Shown here: positions 43,125-52,721 of the stretch, in pieces
How positions within the stretch are numbered: position 1 is the stretch's first letter
Layout: each line of letters begins with the position of its first letter
Source of the DNA: Candidatus Pantoea gossypiicola
GTDB lineage: Bacteria; Pseudomonadota; Gammaproteobacteria; Enterobacterales; Enterobacteriaceae
Direction of reading: 5' to 3'
NCBI RefSeq assembly: GCF_008632075.1
Contig: NZ_VWVM01000005.1
Span: 62,001 to 126,000 of the forward strand
Length of the DNA: 64,000 bases
The notes under the pieces: model-generated
Databases searched by the model: none
The model's input: only the letters and a program-made list of their open reading frames with translations
Told to the model about the DNA's origin: nothing
Program-made: the position numbers and the translations under genes

Positions 43125-44732
43125 ATGAGTAAATTTGATAATAACGACGCTGATGCGGTAAATCCGGCACTGACGCGCATGATCACCGAAGGCTCGCTGT
43201 CACGTCGCAGCCTGATGAAGATTCTTTCCGCCGGTGCGGTGATGAGCAGCGGGCTGGTGGGCTTTTCCGGTGCGGCACTGGCGGACGACAAGCCGGTCAA
43301 AGGCGGTAAACTGCGGGCGGCAATGTCGAATGCCTCCGCCACCGACACGCTCGATCCGGCTAAAAGTAACAACAGCGCGGACTACACCCGCCAGTTCATG
43401 TTCTACAGCGGTCTGACCGAACTGGACAAAAACCTGATGGCGCAACCGGCGCTGGCCGAATCAGTGGAATCCAGCGACGGTATCACCTGGCATATTAAAC
43501 TGCGCAAGGGCGTCACCTTCCATGATGGCAAACCCCTGACCGCTAAAGATGTGATCTTCTCGCTCAGCCGCCACAAAGATCCGGCCATCGCCTCAATCGC
43601 CTTTAAGCTGGCCGATCAGTTCAAAACTTTCAGTGCGGTCAATGATAACGAGGTACAACTGGAGCTGAACAGCGCCAACTTTGACGTCCCTTACATGCTG
43701 GCGACGCCACCGTTTTTGATTGTCAAAGACGGCACCACCGACTTCAGCAAAGGCATCGGCACCGGTCCGTTTGTCTGCAATACCTTTATGCCAGGCACGC
43801 GCACCATCGGCACCAAAAATCCCAATTACTACAAGCCCGGCCTGCCGCATCTGGATGAGGTGGAGCTGATCGGCGTCACTGACAACGCGGCGCGTGTCAA
43901 TGCCCTGATGTCGGGCGATCTGCAGATGGTCTCCACCCTGAGCGCCGCGGACTGCAAACGCATTAAAGCCAGCAGCGAGTTTGGCATACTGGAGAGCAAA
44001 TCAGGCATGTACACCAACCTGATTATCCGCACCGACATGAAGCCGGGTAACAACGAGGATTTTGTGCTGGCGATGAAATATCTGCAGCCGCGCGAAATGC
44101 TGGTGAAAACGGTACTGCAGGGTTACGGCGACGTCAGTAATGACACGCCGGTGCCGCCATGGCATCCGCTTTACAACGCCGACCTCAAACCGCGTCCGCT
44201 CGACGTAGAAAAAGCGAAGTTCCACATTAAAAAAGCGGGCATGGCTGGCGCTACAGTAGAGATCATCACGACGCCCAACATTGAAGGCGCGAACGAAGGT
44301 GGGCAGATGATCCAGCAGATGGCGCGCGGGGCAGGGCTGAACATCAAAGTGCGACGCGTGCCGTATGACGGCTACTGGTCTTCGCACTGGATGAAAGATC
44401 CGGTGGGATATGGCTCGATAAATCCGCGTCCGACGCTCGACATGCTCTTCTCACAGTTTTATCTCTCTACCGCACCGAATAATGAGTCGGGCTGGAAAAA
44501 TCCGCAGTTTGATCAGCTGGTGGTCGCCGCGCGCGGAGAACGCGATCAGGCAAAGCGCAAGCAGATGTATGGCGACATGCAGACGCTGATTTATGACCAC
44601 TGCGGCACGATTATCCCGACCTTTATCAGCTCCACCGATGGCTACAACAAAAAGGTCAAAGGGGTCGAGGCCTGGCCGTCGGGCATGATGATGGGCTATC
44701 GCTTCCATGAGTTTGCGTGGCTGTCAGCCTGA
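43125..44732 (+). CDS. Peptide-type ABC transporter substrate-binding protein (Tat signal)
   Basis: The 535-residue SBP_bac_5 protein has a twin-arginine signal, SRRSLMKILSAGAVMSSGLV, ending near ALA (about 57-60). The mature part shows NSADYTRQFMFYSGLTELDK, WHIKLRKGVTFHDGKPLTAK and GTGPF. Tat export is less common for this family and suggests folding before export. The start is ATG 43125 after GGGTAGAGAG. It likely binds a peptide, opine or similar amine. Followed by its permeases. Confidence 0.9.
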   Translation: MSKFDNNDADAVNPALTRMITEGSLSRRSLMKILSAGAVMSSGLVGFSGAALADDKPVKGGKLRAAMSNASATDTLDPAKSNNSADYTRQFMFYSGLTELDKNLMAQPALAESVESSDGITWHIKLRKGVTFHDGKPLTAKDVIFSLSRHKDPAIASIAFKLADQFKTFSAVNDNEVQLELNSANFDVPYMLATPPFLIVKDGTTDFSKGIGTGPFVCNTFMPGTRTIGTKNPNYYKPGLPHLDEVELIGVTDNAARVNALMSGDLQMVSTLSAADCKRIKASSEFGILESKSGMYTNLIIRTDMKPGNNEDFVLAMKYLQPREMLVKTVLQGYGDVSNDTPVPPWHPLYNADLKPRPLDVEKAKFHIKKAGMAGATVEIITTPNIEGANEGGQMIQQMARGAGLNIKVRRVPYDGYWSSHWMKDPVGYGSINPRPTLDMLFSQFYLSTAPNNESGWKNPQFDQLVVAARGERDQAKRKQMYGDMQTLIYDHCGTIIPTFISSTDGYNKKVKGVEAWPSGMMMGYRFHEFAWLSA

Positions 44733-44757
44733 TTTTATCTGAGTAAGGAGTTCGCCG

Positions 44758-45714
44758 ATGAACCGATACATGCTGTTCCTGATTGCCCGGCGCATTGGTG
44801 CCGGCATCCTGACGTTGCTTATCGTCTCGGCGGTGGTGTTTTTCATCACCAGCCTGCTGCCGGGTGACGCGGCGCAGATGATCCTCGGCCAGAACGCCAC
44901 GCCGGAAACGGTGTCGGCGTTACGGCAGCAGCTGGGGCTCGATCAGCCTTTACTGGTGCGCTATCTCCACTGGCTGACGGGTATGGTGCAGGGTGACTTT
45001 GGCATCTCGTTTGCCAGCCATCTGCCGGTCTCGCAGCTGGTAGCGCAACGCATACCCGCCACCTTTGAACTGGCGGGCATCACCACGCTGATCTGCGTGC
45101 CGCTGGCACTGATTATCGGCATTATCGCGGCGATGAATCGCGGTTCCCGGCTTGATCGGGCGCTGGTTATCGGCACCATGGCGACGGTGGCCGTGCCGGA
45201 GTTCCTGGTCGCGACCGTGGCGGTGCTGATCTTCGCCGTGAAGCTGCACTGGGTATCGGCGATGTCGTTCGGCAGTCCGGACAGCGACCTGCTGAGCTAC
45301 CTCAAAGCCTATGCGTTGCCGGTGCTGACGCTCTGCTGCGTGCTGGTGGCGCAGATGGCACGCATGACGCGGGCCGCCATTATCAACCAGCTCGACAGCC
45401 CTTACCTGGAGATGGCGCTGCTGAAAGGGGTATCGCCACTGCGTGCTGTGCTGCGTCACGCGCTGCCTAACGCGGTCGGACCTATCGCCAATGCGATTTC
45501 GCTGAGCCTCTCCTACCTGTTTGGCGGGGTGATCATCATCGAAACCATCTTCAGCTATCCCGGTCTGGCCAGCCAGCTGGTGGATGCGGTCAGTAACCGC
45601 GACCTGCCGGTTGTGCAGCTCTGCGTGATGCTCTTCGCCGCCTGCTACCTGGTTCTGCTGCTGGCGGCCGACATTCTGACTATCGCCTTTAACCCGAAAT
45701 GGAGAAGCGCATGA
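44758..45714 (+). CDS. Peptide-type ABC permease, DppB-like
   Basis: The 318-residue membrane protein begins with the typical MNRYMLFLIARRIGAGILTL and LLPGDAAQMILG, then FGISFASHLPVSQLVAQRIP and the EAA loop near LLKGVSPLRAVLRHALPNAV. It has about six membrane segments. It overlaps the next permease gene by 4 bp (ATGA). Confidence 0.93.
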   Translation: MNRYMLFLIARRIGAGILTLLIVSAVVFFITSLLPGDAAQMILGQNATPETVSALRQQLGLDQPLLVRYLHWLTGMVQGDFGISFASHLPVSQLVAQRIPATFELAGITTLICVPLALIIGIIAAMNRGSRLDRALVIGTMATVAVPEFLVATVAVLIFAVKLHWVSAMSFGSPDSDLLSYLKAYALPVLTLCCVLVAQMARMTRAAIINQLDSPYLEMALLKGVSPLRAVLRHALPNAVGPIANAISLSLSYLFGGVIIIETIFSYPGLASQLVDAVSNRDLPVVQLCVMLFAACYLVLLLAADILTIAFNPKWRSA

Positions 45715-46562
45715 ATACTCTCTTGTTGCCCTGGCGTTTCTTACAGTCGCTCTCCTGGTCAGGTCGGCTGGGTCTGATCATGTCGCTGTTCTGGCTGCTG
45801 ATGGCGGTGTTTGGCACGCCACTGGCCCCGCACAGCATTGATGACATCGGCGGTGGCCCGCTGATGGGCGGCATGACGGCCGATAACCTGCTGGGGACCG
45901 ACTACCTGGGGCGCGACATGCTGAGCCGGATTCTTTACGGCGCGAAGTTCTCCATCGGCCTGGCACTGAGTGCGGCGCTGCTGGCCAGCCTGATTGGCAC
46001 GCTGCTGGCACTGCTGGCGGCGGTAACGGGACGCTGGCTGGAGGAGCTGCTGGGCCGCGTCAACGATGCGCTGCTGGTGCTGCCTGGCAAAGTGCTGTCG
46101 CTGATGATTGTCGCGGTGTTTGGCTCCTCACTGCCCATGCTGATCCTGACGGCGGTATTCACCTACTGGCCGGGCGCATTCCGCATCGCGTTTGCCATGG
46201 CCAGCTCGCTGCGCAGCATGGATTACGTCCGGGCGTCACGGCTGCGGGGCGAAAGCCGCTGGTACATCGCCATTCACGATATCCTGCCTAACATGGTGCA
46301 TCCGATGCTGACGGACTTTGGCCTGCGCTTTGTCTACATCGTGCTACTGCTGAGCGGCCTGAGCTTCCTCGGCCTGGGGGTGCAGCCGCCGTACGCCGAC
46401 TGGGGCACGCTGGTACGTGAAAACATGCAGGGACTGTTTGATGGCTCGCCCGCGGTACTGATGCCCGCGCTGGCGATTGCCAGCCTGACCATTGGTGCCA
46501 ACCTGTTTATTGACAGCCTGCAGGCGATGCGTCCGATGACGCTGGCGAAGGAGGGAGCATGA
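45711..46562 (+). CDS. Peptide-type ABC permease, DppC-like
   Basis: The 283-residue membrane protein has GTDYLGRDMLSRILYGAKFS, typical of DppC, and an EAA loop YVRASRLRGESRWYIAIHDI. The ATG at 45711 overlaps the dppB-like stop and follows AAATGGAGAAGCGC. MEKR at 45699 is the longer alternative. Its end overlaps the ATPase gene by 4 bp. Confidence 0.93.
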   Translation: MNTLLLPWRFLQSLSWSGRLGLIMSLFWLLMAVFGTPLAPHSIDDIGGGPLMGGMTADNLLGTDYLGRDMLSRILYGAKFSIGLALSAALLASLIGTLLALLAAVTGRWLEELLGRVNDALLVLPGKVLSLMIVAVFGSSLPMLILTAVFTYWPGAFRIAFAMASSLRSMDYVRASRLRGESRWYIAIHDILPNMVHPMLTDFGLRFVYIVLLLSGLSFLGLGVQPPYADWGTLVRENMQGLFDGSPAVLMPALAIASLTIGANLFIDSLQAMRPMTLAKEGA

Positions 46563-48223
46563 ACGTGACACCACATACCGCTATGCCGGTGATTTCGGTG
46601 GATAAACTGCGCGTCACCGCACAGACCGATCGCGGCGAAGAGATCGACCTCGTGTCTGACATTCACTTCACGGTGCAGAAGGGCGAGGTGCTGGCGCTGA
46701 TTGGCGAATCCGGCTCCGGAAAAACCACCATTGCCATGGCACTGATGGGCTATGCCCGCAACGGCTGCCGCATCGCTGAGGGCAATATTCACGTTGCCGG
46801 CACCGACGTGAACAGTCTGACGCCTGGCCAGCTGCGCGCGTTTCGCGGCAACAAGGTCGCTTATATCGCGCAGAGCGCCGCGGCGTCATTTAATCCGGGC
46901 ATGAAGATCCTCGACCAGGTGATTGAGCCAGTGGTTATTCACGGCACGATGACCCGCAAAGACGCGAAAGCCAAAGCGATCGGCCTGTTCCGGGAGCTGG
47001 CGCTGCCCAATCCCGAAACCATTGGCGACCGGTTCCCGCATCAGGTATCGGGCGGTCAGTTACAGCGTCTGATGACGGCGATGGCGCTGATTGGCGACCC
47101 TGACGTGGTGATCCTTGATGAACCCACGACCGCACTGGATGTGACCACCCAGGTGGAAGTGCTGAAGGCGTTTCGCCGCGTAGTGGTGCAGCGCGGCGTC
47201 ACCGCGATTTACGTCAGTCACGATCTGGCCGTGGTGGCACAGATGGCTGACCGGATTCTGGTGCTGCTGCGCGGTAAAATGGCGGAGTATGGCAGCACCG
47301 CGCACCTGATTGGCGCGCCGCAGGCGGAGTACACCCGGCTGCTGATGGATGCAGCGCGGCAGAAAGAGCGGCCCAGCAACTGGTGTCCGGCCGCCGCCGA
47401 TATTCAGCCGCTGCTGGAAGTGCGTGATCTCAATGCCGGTTATGGCCCGCGCGACAGCGACGGCCAGCCGAAAATACGCATTCTGGAGGAGATTAACCTT
47501 AAGCTGTGGAAAGGCCAGGCGATTGGCATCATCGGCGAGTCTGGCTCGGGTAAAACGACGCTGGCCCATGCCATTGCCGGTCTCAACGCGCCGAGCCACG
47601 GGCATATCCTGTTTAACGGTCACTATATTGCCGGCGATATGCAGAAACGCCCTGACAACGAGCTGCGGCGCATTCAGTATGTCTTTCAGATGGCGGATAC
47701 CGCGCTGAATCCGGCCCATAGCGTTGAGCGCATCCTGTCGCGACCGCTGACGCTGTTTCATGGGCTGAGCGGGGCGGCCCGACAGCAGCGACTTTATCAG
47801 CTGCTGGATCTGGTGCAGCTGCCGCGCAGCGTGCTGTGGCGGCGTCCCTGGGCGCTCTCCGGTGGTCAGAAGCAGCGCGTCAACCTGGCACGTGCGCTGG
47901 CAGCGGAGCCGGACCTGATTTTGTGTGATGAAGTGACTTCTGCGCTGGATACCGTGGTCGCTGCCGCCGTCCTCGACTTAATCAGCGAACTGCGCCGCGA
48001 GCTGGGACTCTCTGTGATCTTCATCAGCCACGACATGCATGCGGTGCGCGCGGTGTGCGACGAAATTGTCGTGATGAAAAGCGGTCGCATCGTTACCCAG
48101 CTGGCACGCAATGACTACGACAAGCCGACCAGCGAGTTGTATTTCGAGCGGCTGAAACGCGCGGTACCGGAGCTGCGTCAGGGCTGGCTGGATGAACATG
48201 AAGAGATTTTAAAAGCGGAGTGA
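46559..48223 (+). CDS. Peptide-type ABC ATPase, fused DppD-DppF
   Basis: The 554-residue protein has two complete ABC domains in one chain. Domain 1 has GESGSGKTT (about 45-53), VSGGQLQRL and ILDEPTTALD. Domain 2 has GESGSGKTT (about 328), LSGGQKQRV and LCDEVTSALD. It powers the importer from the cytoplasm. Tandem fusion is a known variant (GsiA-like). It ends the transport part of the operon. Confidence 0.94.
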   Translation: MNVTPHTAMPVISVDKLRVTAQTDRGEEIDLVSDIHFTVQKGEVLALIGESGSGKTTIAMALMGYARNGCRIAEGNIHVAGTDVNSLTPGQLRAFRGNKVAYIAQSAAASFNPGMKILDQVIEPVVIHGTMTRKDAKAKAIGLFRELALPNPETIGDRFPHQVSGGQLQRLMTAMALIGDPDVVILDEPTTALDVTTQVEVLKAFRRVVVQRGVTAIYVSHDLAVVAQMADRILVLLRGKMAEYGSTAHLIGAPQAEYTRLLMDAARQKERPSNWCPAAADIQPLLEVRDLNAGYGPRDSDGQPKIRILEEINLKLWKGQAIGIIGESGSGKTTLAHAIAGLNAPSHGHILFNGHYIAGDMQKRPDNELRRIQYVFQMADTALNPAHSVERILSRPLTLFHGLSGAARQQRLYQLLDLVQLPRSVLWRRPWALSGGQKQRVNLARALAAEPDLILCDEVTSALDTVVAAAVLDLISELRRELGLSVIFISHDMHAVRAVCDEIVVMKSGRIVTQLARNDYDKPTSELYFERLKRAVPELRQGWLDEHEEILKAE

Positions 48224-48361
48224 GTGGCCGCTGAGCCTTACGGGCAACTGAATTTATCCGTCTGCGCAGTACTGATGTGCAAGGCAGGCGGCGTGGGTCA
48301 GCGTACAGCGGCGATGTCGCACTGCGCCAGACCCGATACTGACAACAGAGGTCATTGTGTT

Positions 48362-49693
48362 ATGCCCGCACCGATTCGTTATGTACAGGACAGTGCTGAC
48401 TTTCCCGATTCCGCCGATGTGGTGGTGATTGGCGCTGGTATCGCCGGTGCCGCCGCCACCTGGGAGCTGGCGAAGCTGGGAGTTAAGGTGGTGTTGATTG
48501 AAAAAGGGCTGGTTGGCGCTGAGCAGTCGAGCCGCAACTGGGGCTGGTGCCGCCAGCAAAACCGCGATGAGCGTGAGTTGCCGCTGATTATCTATGCGCT
48601 GCAACGCTGGGGTGAACTAGGTGAAGAAACCGGTGAAGAGCTGGGTTTCCGCCGCAGCGGCCTGGTTTACGCCACGCAGGAAGAGTCGGATATCGCGGCC
48701 TGGGATAAGTGGAACCAGATGGCAAAAGGCTATGGCATGCGCAGTTCGATTCTCACAGCAGAGCAGGCCAAAGCGATGACGCCCGGCAGCACCACAAACT
48801 GGCTGGGCGGTCTCTCGTCGCCCACAGACGGTCACGCCGAGCCGCGCCTGGCTGCACCGGGGCTGGTGGCGGGCGCGCAGAAAAAAGGCGCACTGCTGTT
48901 TCAGCAGTGCGCAGTCCGCGGGCTGGATATCGCCGCAGGTCGGGTCAGCGGCGTCTGGACCGAACGCGGTCTGATCAAAACCAGCCGGGTTATCTGTGCC
49001 GCCGGGGCCTGGACCTCCATGTTCTGCCGTCGTCACGGCATCGACCTGCCGCTGGGTAACGTGATTGGCACCGCCTTCCGCACTCAGCCCATTGAGCAGG
49101 CGATCGCCATGCCGCTCTACACGCCGGGCTTTGCCTGTCGCCCACAAATTGACGGCAGCTATACCGTGTCCGTTTCGGGTCGCGGACGTCTGGAGCCGGG
49201 CGCGCAGGGGCTGCGCTATGCCCGCCAGTTCTATCCGACCTTTAAAAGTCGCCGCAAAAATCTGACCCTGAATCTCGGCCTGTCGCCGTTCTTCAACGGC
49301 CCTGAAGCGATGGGGGGCTGGTCATTTGACCGCGAGTCGCCGTTTGAGCGGATGCGCATTCTCGATCCGGCTGCCGATGCAAAAATCGTGGAAGAGGGGT
49401 TGGCGGCAATGCGGCGTGAATATCCGGCGCTGGCGAATCTCCGGCTGGCGCAGTCGTGGGGCGGCATGATTGACAGTACCCCGGACGCGATTCCGGTGAT
49501 TTCAACCGTGGCGAAACTGCCGGGGCTGGTGCTCTCGGCGGGTTACAGCGCCCACGGCTTCGGTATCGGGCCGGGAGCCGGACGACTGGCGGCTGACCTT
49601 GCGACCGACGCCACACCCATCGTTGATCCGACCCCTTACCGCTACAGCCGTCTGGTTGACGGCAGCGGACTTGACACGCCAGGCATGATGTAA
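48362..49693 (+). CDS. FAD-dependent oxidoreductase, DadA/sarcosine-oxidase type
   Basis: The 443-residue DAO protein has VVVIGAGIAGAAATWELAKL (about 21-40), SSRNWGWCRQQNRDERELPL, and C-terminal LAQSWGGMIDSTPDAIPVIS with GYSAHGFGIGPGAG. It would oxidise an amino acid or secondary amine to an imine. It is the second flavoenzyme of the operon. The ATG at 48362 after AGAGGTCATTGTGTT is preferred; a much longer frame from 48224 has no N-terminal match. Confidence 0.87.
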   Translation: MPAPIRYVQDSADFPDSADVVVIGAGIAGAAATWELAKLGVKVVLIEKGLVGAEQSSRNWGWCRQQNRDERELPLIIYALQRWGELGEETGEELGFRRSGLVYATQEESDIAAWDKWNQMAKGYGMRSSILTAEQAKAMTPGSTTNWLGGLSSPTDGHAEPRLAAPGLVAGAQKKGALLFQQCAVRGLDIAAGRVSGVWTERGLIKTSRVICAAGAWTSMFCRRHGIDLPLGNVIGTAFRTQPIEQAIAMPLYTPGFACRPQIDGSYTVSVSGRGRLEPGAQGLRYARQFYPTFKSRRKNLTLNLGLSPFFNGPEAMGGWSFDRESPFERMRILDPAADAKIVEEGLAAMRREYPALANLRLAQSWGGMIDSTPDAIPVISTVAKLPGLVLSAGYSAHGFGIGPGAGRLAADLATDATPIVDPTPYRYSRLVDGSGLDTPGMM

Positions 49694-49704
49694 GGAGAAC
49701 GCGA

Positions 49705-50547
49705 ATGAGCCTGACCATACGCGCAATGACGCCAGATGATATTGAAACGTGTTTCACCTTAACCCAGGTGCTGAACTGGCCCCATCGCCGTGAAGACTGG
49801 CAGCTGGCGTTACAACTGGGCGAGGGCACGGTAATAGAAGAGCAGGGCAAACTGATTGGCAGCGCTGTGCTCTGGCGCTGGGGTGACCGTGCCGCCACGG
49901 TGGGACTGGTGATTATCGATAACCAGCAGCAGGGACGCGGCCTCGGCAAGCAGCTGATGCTGGCGCAGCTGGAAAAACTGCCTGATTACAATGTGCGTCT
50001 GCACGCCACCGAAATGGGCAAAGGGCTGTATGAGAAGCTCGGTTTTGTGAGCTGTGGTGAGATCCGCCAGCACCAGACGCGTGCCCTGACCACGCTGCCA
50101 GAAGTGGTGATCCCCGCGGGGCTGAAACTGCGCCCGGCGACAGCAGCCGATCATGGCACGCTGGTGACGCTGGATCAGCAGGCACACGGCATGCATCGCC
50201 CGGCGCTGATTGAGCATCTGCTGCGCGACTGCCAGACAGTGATTTTAGAGGATGCGCAGCAGCAGATTCAGGGCTTCGCCAGCCTGCGCCGCTTTGGTCA
50301 CGGCTGGGCGATAGGCCCGGTGATCGCAGCAGACTTTCCGGCCGCTCAGGCACTGGTCGCCTCGCTGATGCAGTCGCTGCAGGGTGAATTTCTGCGCATC
50401 GACACCGACGCCGCGCTGCCGATGGCGGCCTGGCTTGAAAGTCTGGGTATTCCTCAGGTCGATGCGCCCACCACCATGGTGCGCGGCACGCCCTGGACGC
50501 CGCAGGGTATGCAGGCGTTTGGACTCATGACGCAGGCGATGGCCTGA
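49705..50547 (+). CDS. Tandem GNAT acetyltransferase
   Basis: The 280-residue protein has a first GNAT domain (about 3-130), with the acetyl-CoA motif VIIDNQQQGRGLGKQLMLAQ and a C-terminal YEKLGF, and a second, weaker domain (about 140-280) with AADHGTLVTLDQQAHGMHRP. It may acylate an amine intermediate or waste product of the operon, a possible link to the M20 amidohydrolase two genes on (inference). It overlaps the next gene by one base. Confidence 0.85.
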   Translation: MSLTIRAMTPDDIETCFTLTQVLNWPHRREDWQLALQLGEGTVIEEQGKLIGSAVLWRWGDRAATVGLVIIDNQQQGRGLGKQLMLAQLEKLPDYNVRLHATEMGKGLYEKLGFVSCGEIRQHQTRALTTLPEVVIPAGLKLRPATAADHGTLVTLDQQAHGMHRPALIEHLLRDCQTVILEDAQQQIQGFASLRRFGHGWAIGPVIAADFPAAQALVASLMQSLQGEFLRIDTDAALPMAAWLESLGIPQVDAPTTMVRGTPWTPQGMQAFGLMTQAMA

Positions 50548-51473
50548 TGCATATCGTCTATAAATCGGAGCCGGAACGAGGCCGGATCTGGCAGCGCTGG
50601 CTGGCGGAACATTCGCCTGATATTCAGCTGCATCTCTGGCCGGAGACCGGTGATCCGGAGCAGGTTGAAGCGCTGGTCGCCTGGCAGCCTCCCGCTGACA
50701 TTCCGGCGCTGTTTCCCCGGCTGAAACTGCTTTTCTCGGTGGGGGCAGGTGCCGACCAGTTTGACTTCAGCGCGCTGCCGCCCGACCTGCCGGTAATCAG
50801 AATGATCGAGCCGGGCCTGACGCAGGGCATGGTGGAATATGTCACCTTCGCGGTGCTCGGTCTGCATCGCGACATGCCGCGCTATTTCCATCAGCAACAC
50901 CAGCAGCAGTGGCTGCCTCATGCAGCTATACCTGCCGGGCAACGTCGGGTCGGCGTGATGGGGCTGGGCAAACTGGGTCAGGCCGCGTTAGCGCAGCTGG
51001 TGGCGCTGGGCTTTGACTGCGCAGGCTGGAGCCGCACACCGCGCGAGTGCCCCGGTGTCCGCTGCTGGCACGGCGCAGATCAACTCGCTGACTTTCTGGC
51101 GCACAGCGAGATTCTGGTCTGCCTGCTGCCGCTGACCGACACCACCCAGGGTTTGCTGAATCAGTCTCTGTTCAGCCAGCTACCGCACGGCGCGGCGCTG
51201 GTGCAGGCCGGGCGCGGCCCGCAGCTGAATCATGACGATCTGCTGCGGGCACTGGAAGGCGGTCAGCTGCGTGCCGCCGTCATTGACGTCACCGATCCGG
51301 AGCCGTTACCGCCGGGCCATCCGTTCTGGCACCATCCCGCTATCTGGCTGACGCCGCACATTGCCAGCCAGACGCAGAATGAGAGTGCCATTGCGGCCCT
51401 GCTGGAGAACCTGCGGCGCTATCAGCGTGGCGAGCCGCTGCACGGTGAGATTGACCGTTCGCGAGGATATTAA
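50547..51473 (+). CDS. 2-hydroxyacid dehydrogenase, GhrA-like
   Basis: The 308-residue NAD(P)-dependent reductase resembles glyoxylate/hydroxypyruvate reductase A (312 residues). It has VGVMGLGKLGQAALAQLVAL as the Rossmann motif, the arginine-containing VQAGRGPQLN, DVTDPEPLPPGHPFWHHP and the catalytic histidine in LTPHIASQT. In this operon it may reduce a 2-oxo acid released by amine oxidation. It ends one base before the amidohydrolase gene. Confidence 0.88.
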   Translation: MHIVYKSEPERGRIWQRWLAEHSPDIQLHLWPETGDPEQVEALVAWQPPADIPALFPRLKLLFSVGAGADQFDFSALPPDLPVIRMIEPGLTQGMVEYVTFAVLGLHRDMPRYFHQQHQQQWLPHAAIPAGQRRVGVMGLGKLGQAALAQLVALGFDCAGWSRTPRECPGVRCWHGADQLADFLAHSEILVCLLPLTDTTQGLLNQSLFSQLPHGAALVQAGRGPQLNHDDLLRALEGGQLRAAVIDVTDPEPLPPGHPFWHHPAIWLTPHIASQTQNESAIAALLENLRRYQRGEPLHGEIDRSRGY

Positions 51474-51474
51474 G

Positions 51475-52608
51475 ATGGAACATTTAGTGGCACTGCGCCG
51501 CGACCTGCATGCGCACCCGGAGCTGGGTTTCCAGGAGCAGCGCACCAGCGACATCGTGGCGAACTTTCTGCACCAGCTGGGCATCGAGGTGCATCGCGGC
51601 ATGGGTAAAACCGGCGTGGTCGGGATACTGAAGAAGGGCAGCAGTAAACGCATGATTGGCCTGCGCGCCGACATGGATGCGCTGCCGATGCAGGACCAGG
51701 GCGGCACGGAATGGCAAAGTCAGGCAGAGCAGGTGAGTCATGCCTGTGGCCACGATGGTCATACCGTGATGCTGCTGGGTGCCGCTGAAAAACTGGCACG
51801 GGACGTCAGCTTTGACGGCAACGTCTGCTTTATCTTCCAGCCTGCTGAAGAGGGAATGGCGGGTGCAAAAGCGATGATCGACGACGGTCTGTTCAGTCGC
51901 TTTCCCTGTGAGGCGGTCTACGCCATTCACAACTGGCCGGAACTGCCGCTCGGTCAGGTACAGACTCGCCCTGGCCCGATTATGGCAGCAGCCGACCGCT
52001 TTGATATCCGGGTGCTGGGCGGCGGTGGTCACGCCGCGCAGCCTCACCTGACGCGTGACACTTTGCTGGCGACCAGCGAGCTGGTGGTACAGCTCAATAC
52101 GCTGGTTTCTCGCGCCCTGGATCCGTGCGAAACCGCGCTGCTTACCGTCACACGGATGCAGGGCGGCTTTTCACACAACATGATCCCGGCCGAGGCGAGT
52201 ATCACCGGCACGGTGCGTACCTTTAGCCCGGCGGCGCAGGATACGATTGAAGCACGGCTTCGCCAGATGGCAGAGCACGTCACGGCGGCTCATGGGTTGC
52301 ACGCAGAAGTGAGCTATCAGCGTTACTACCCGGCGACGATGAACAGCGCGACGGAAGCGCAGTTTTGCCTTGAAGCGCTGACGCAGGCAGGCATCCCGGC
52401 TGACGCCGCGGCCAGACCCGCGCTCACCTCGGAAGATTTCGCTTTTATGCTTCAGGCGCGTCCCGGTGCCTATCTGTGGCTGGGATCGTCGCCCTGTAAG
52501 CCATTGCACCATGCCGCATATGACTTTAACGATGCGCTGATCCCCCATGGCGTTAACGTTTTTGTCGCGCTGGTACGCCAGGCACTGGCAGAGAAATTTC
52601 CCTGCTGA
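51475..52608 (+). CDS. M20-family amidohydrolase
   Basis: The 377-residue metallopeptidase-like enzyme has RRDLHAHPELGFQEQRTSDI, GLRADMDALPMQD, HACGHDGHTVMLLGAAEKLA, FIFQPAEEGMAGAKAMI and TSEDFAFML. These supply the two-metal site of hippurate hydrolase and N-acyl-amino-acid deacylases. It probably removes an acyl group from an imported N-acyl amino acid or peptide. The ATG at 51475 was chosen because upstream codons lie inside the reductase gene. Confidence 0.92.
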   Translation: MEHLVALRRDLHAHPELGFQEQRTSDIVANFLHQLGIEVHRGMGKTGVVGILKKGSSKRMIGLRADMDALPMQDQGGTEWQSQAEQVSHACGHDGHTVMLLGAAEKLARDVSFDGNVCFIFQPAEEGMAGAKAMIDDGLFSRFPCEAVYAIHNWPELPLGQVQTRPGPIMAAADRFDIRVLGGGGHAAQPHLTRDTLLATSELVVQLNTLVSRALDPCETALLTVTRMQGGFSHNMIPAEASITGTVRTFSPAAQDTIEARLRQMAEHVTAAHGLHAEVSYQRYYPATMNSATEAQFCLEALTQAGIPADAAARPALTSEDFAFMLQARPGAYLWLGSSPCKPLHHAAYDFNDALIPHGVNVFVALVRQALAEKFPC

Positions 52609-52721
52609 ATGCAGCGGGATTTTGACAGGAAATGCCGCTGCCTCGGGAATTACGGCAGCGTGAGAAACCAGCGGGTTGCGATACTTGAGCCAACCGAACG
52701 TTACGTGGATGAGGGTTTAAA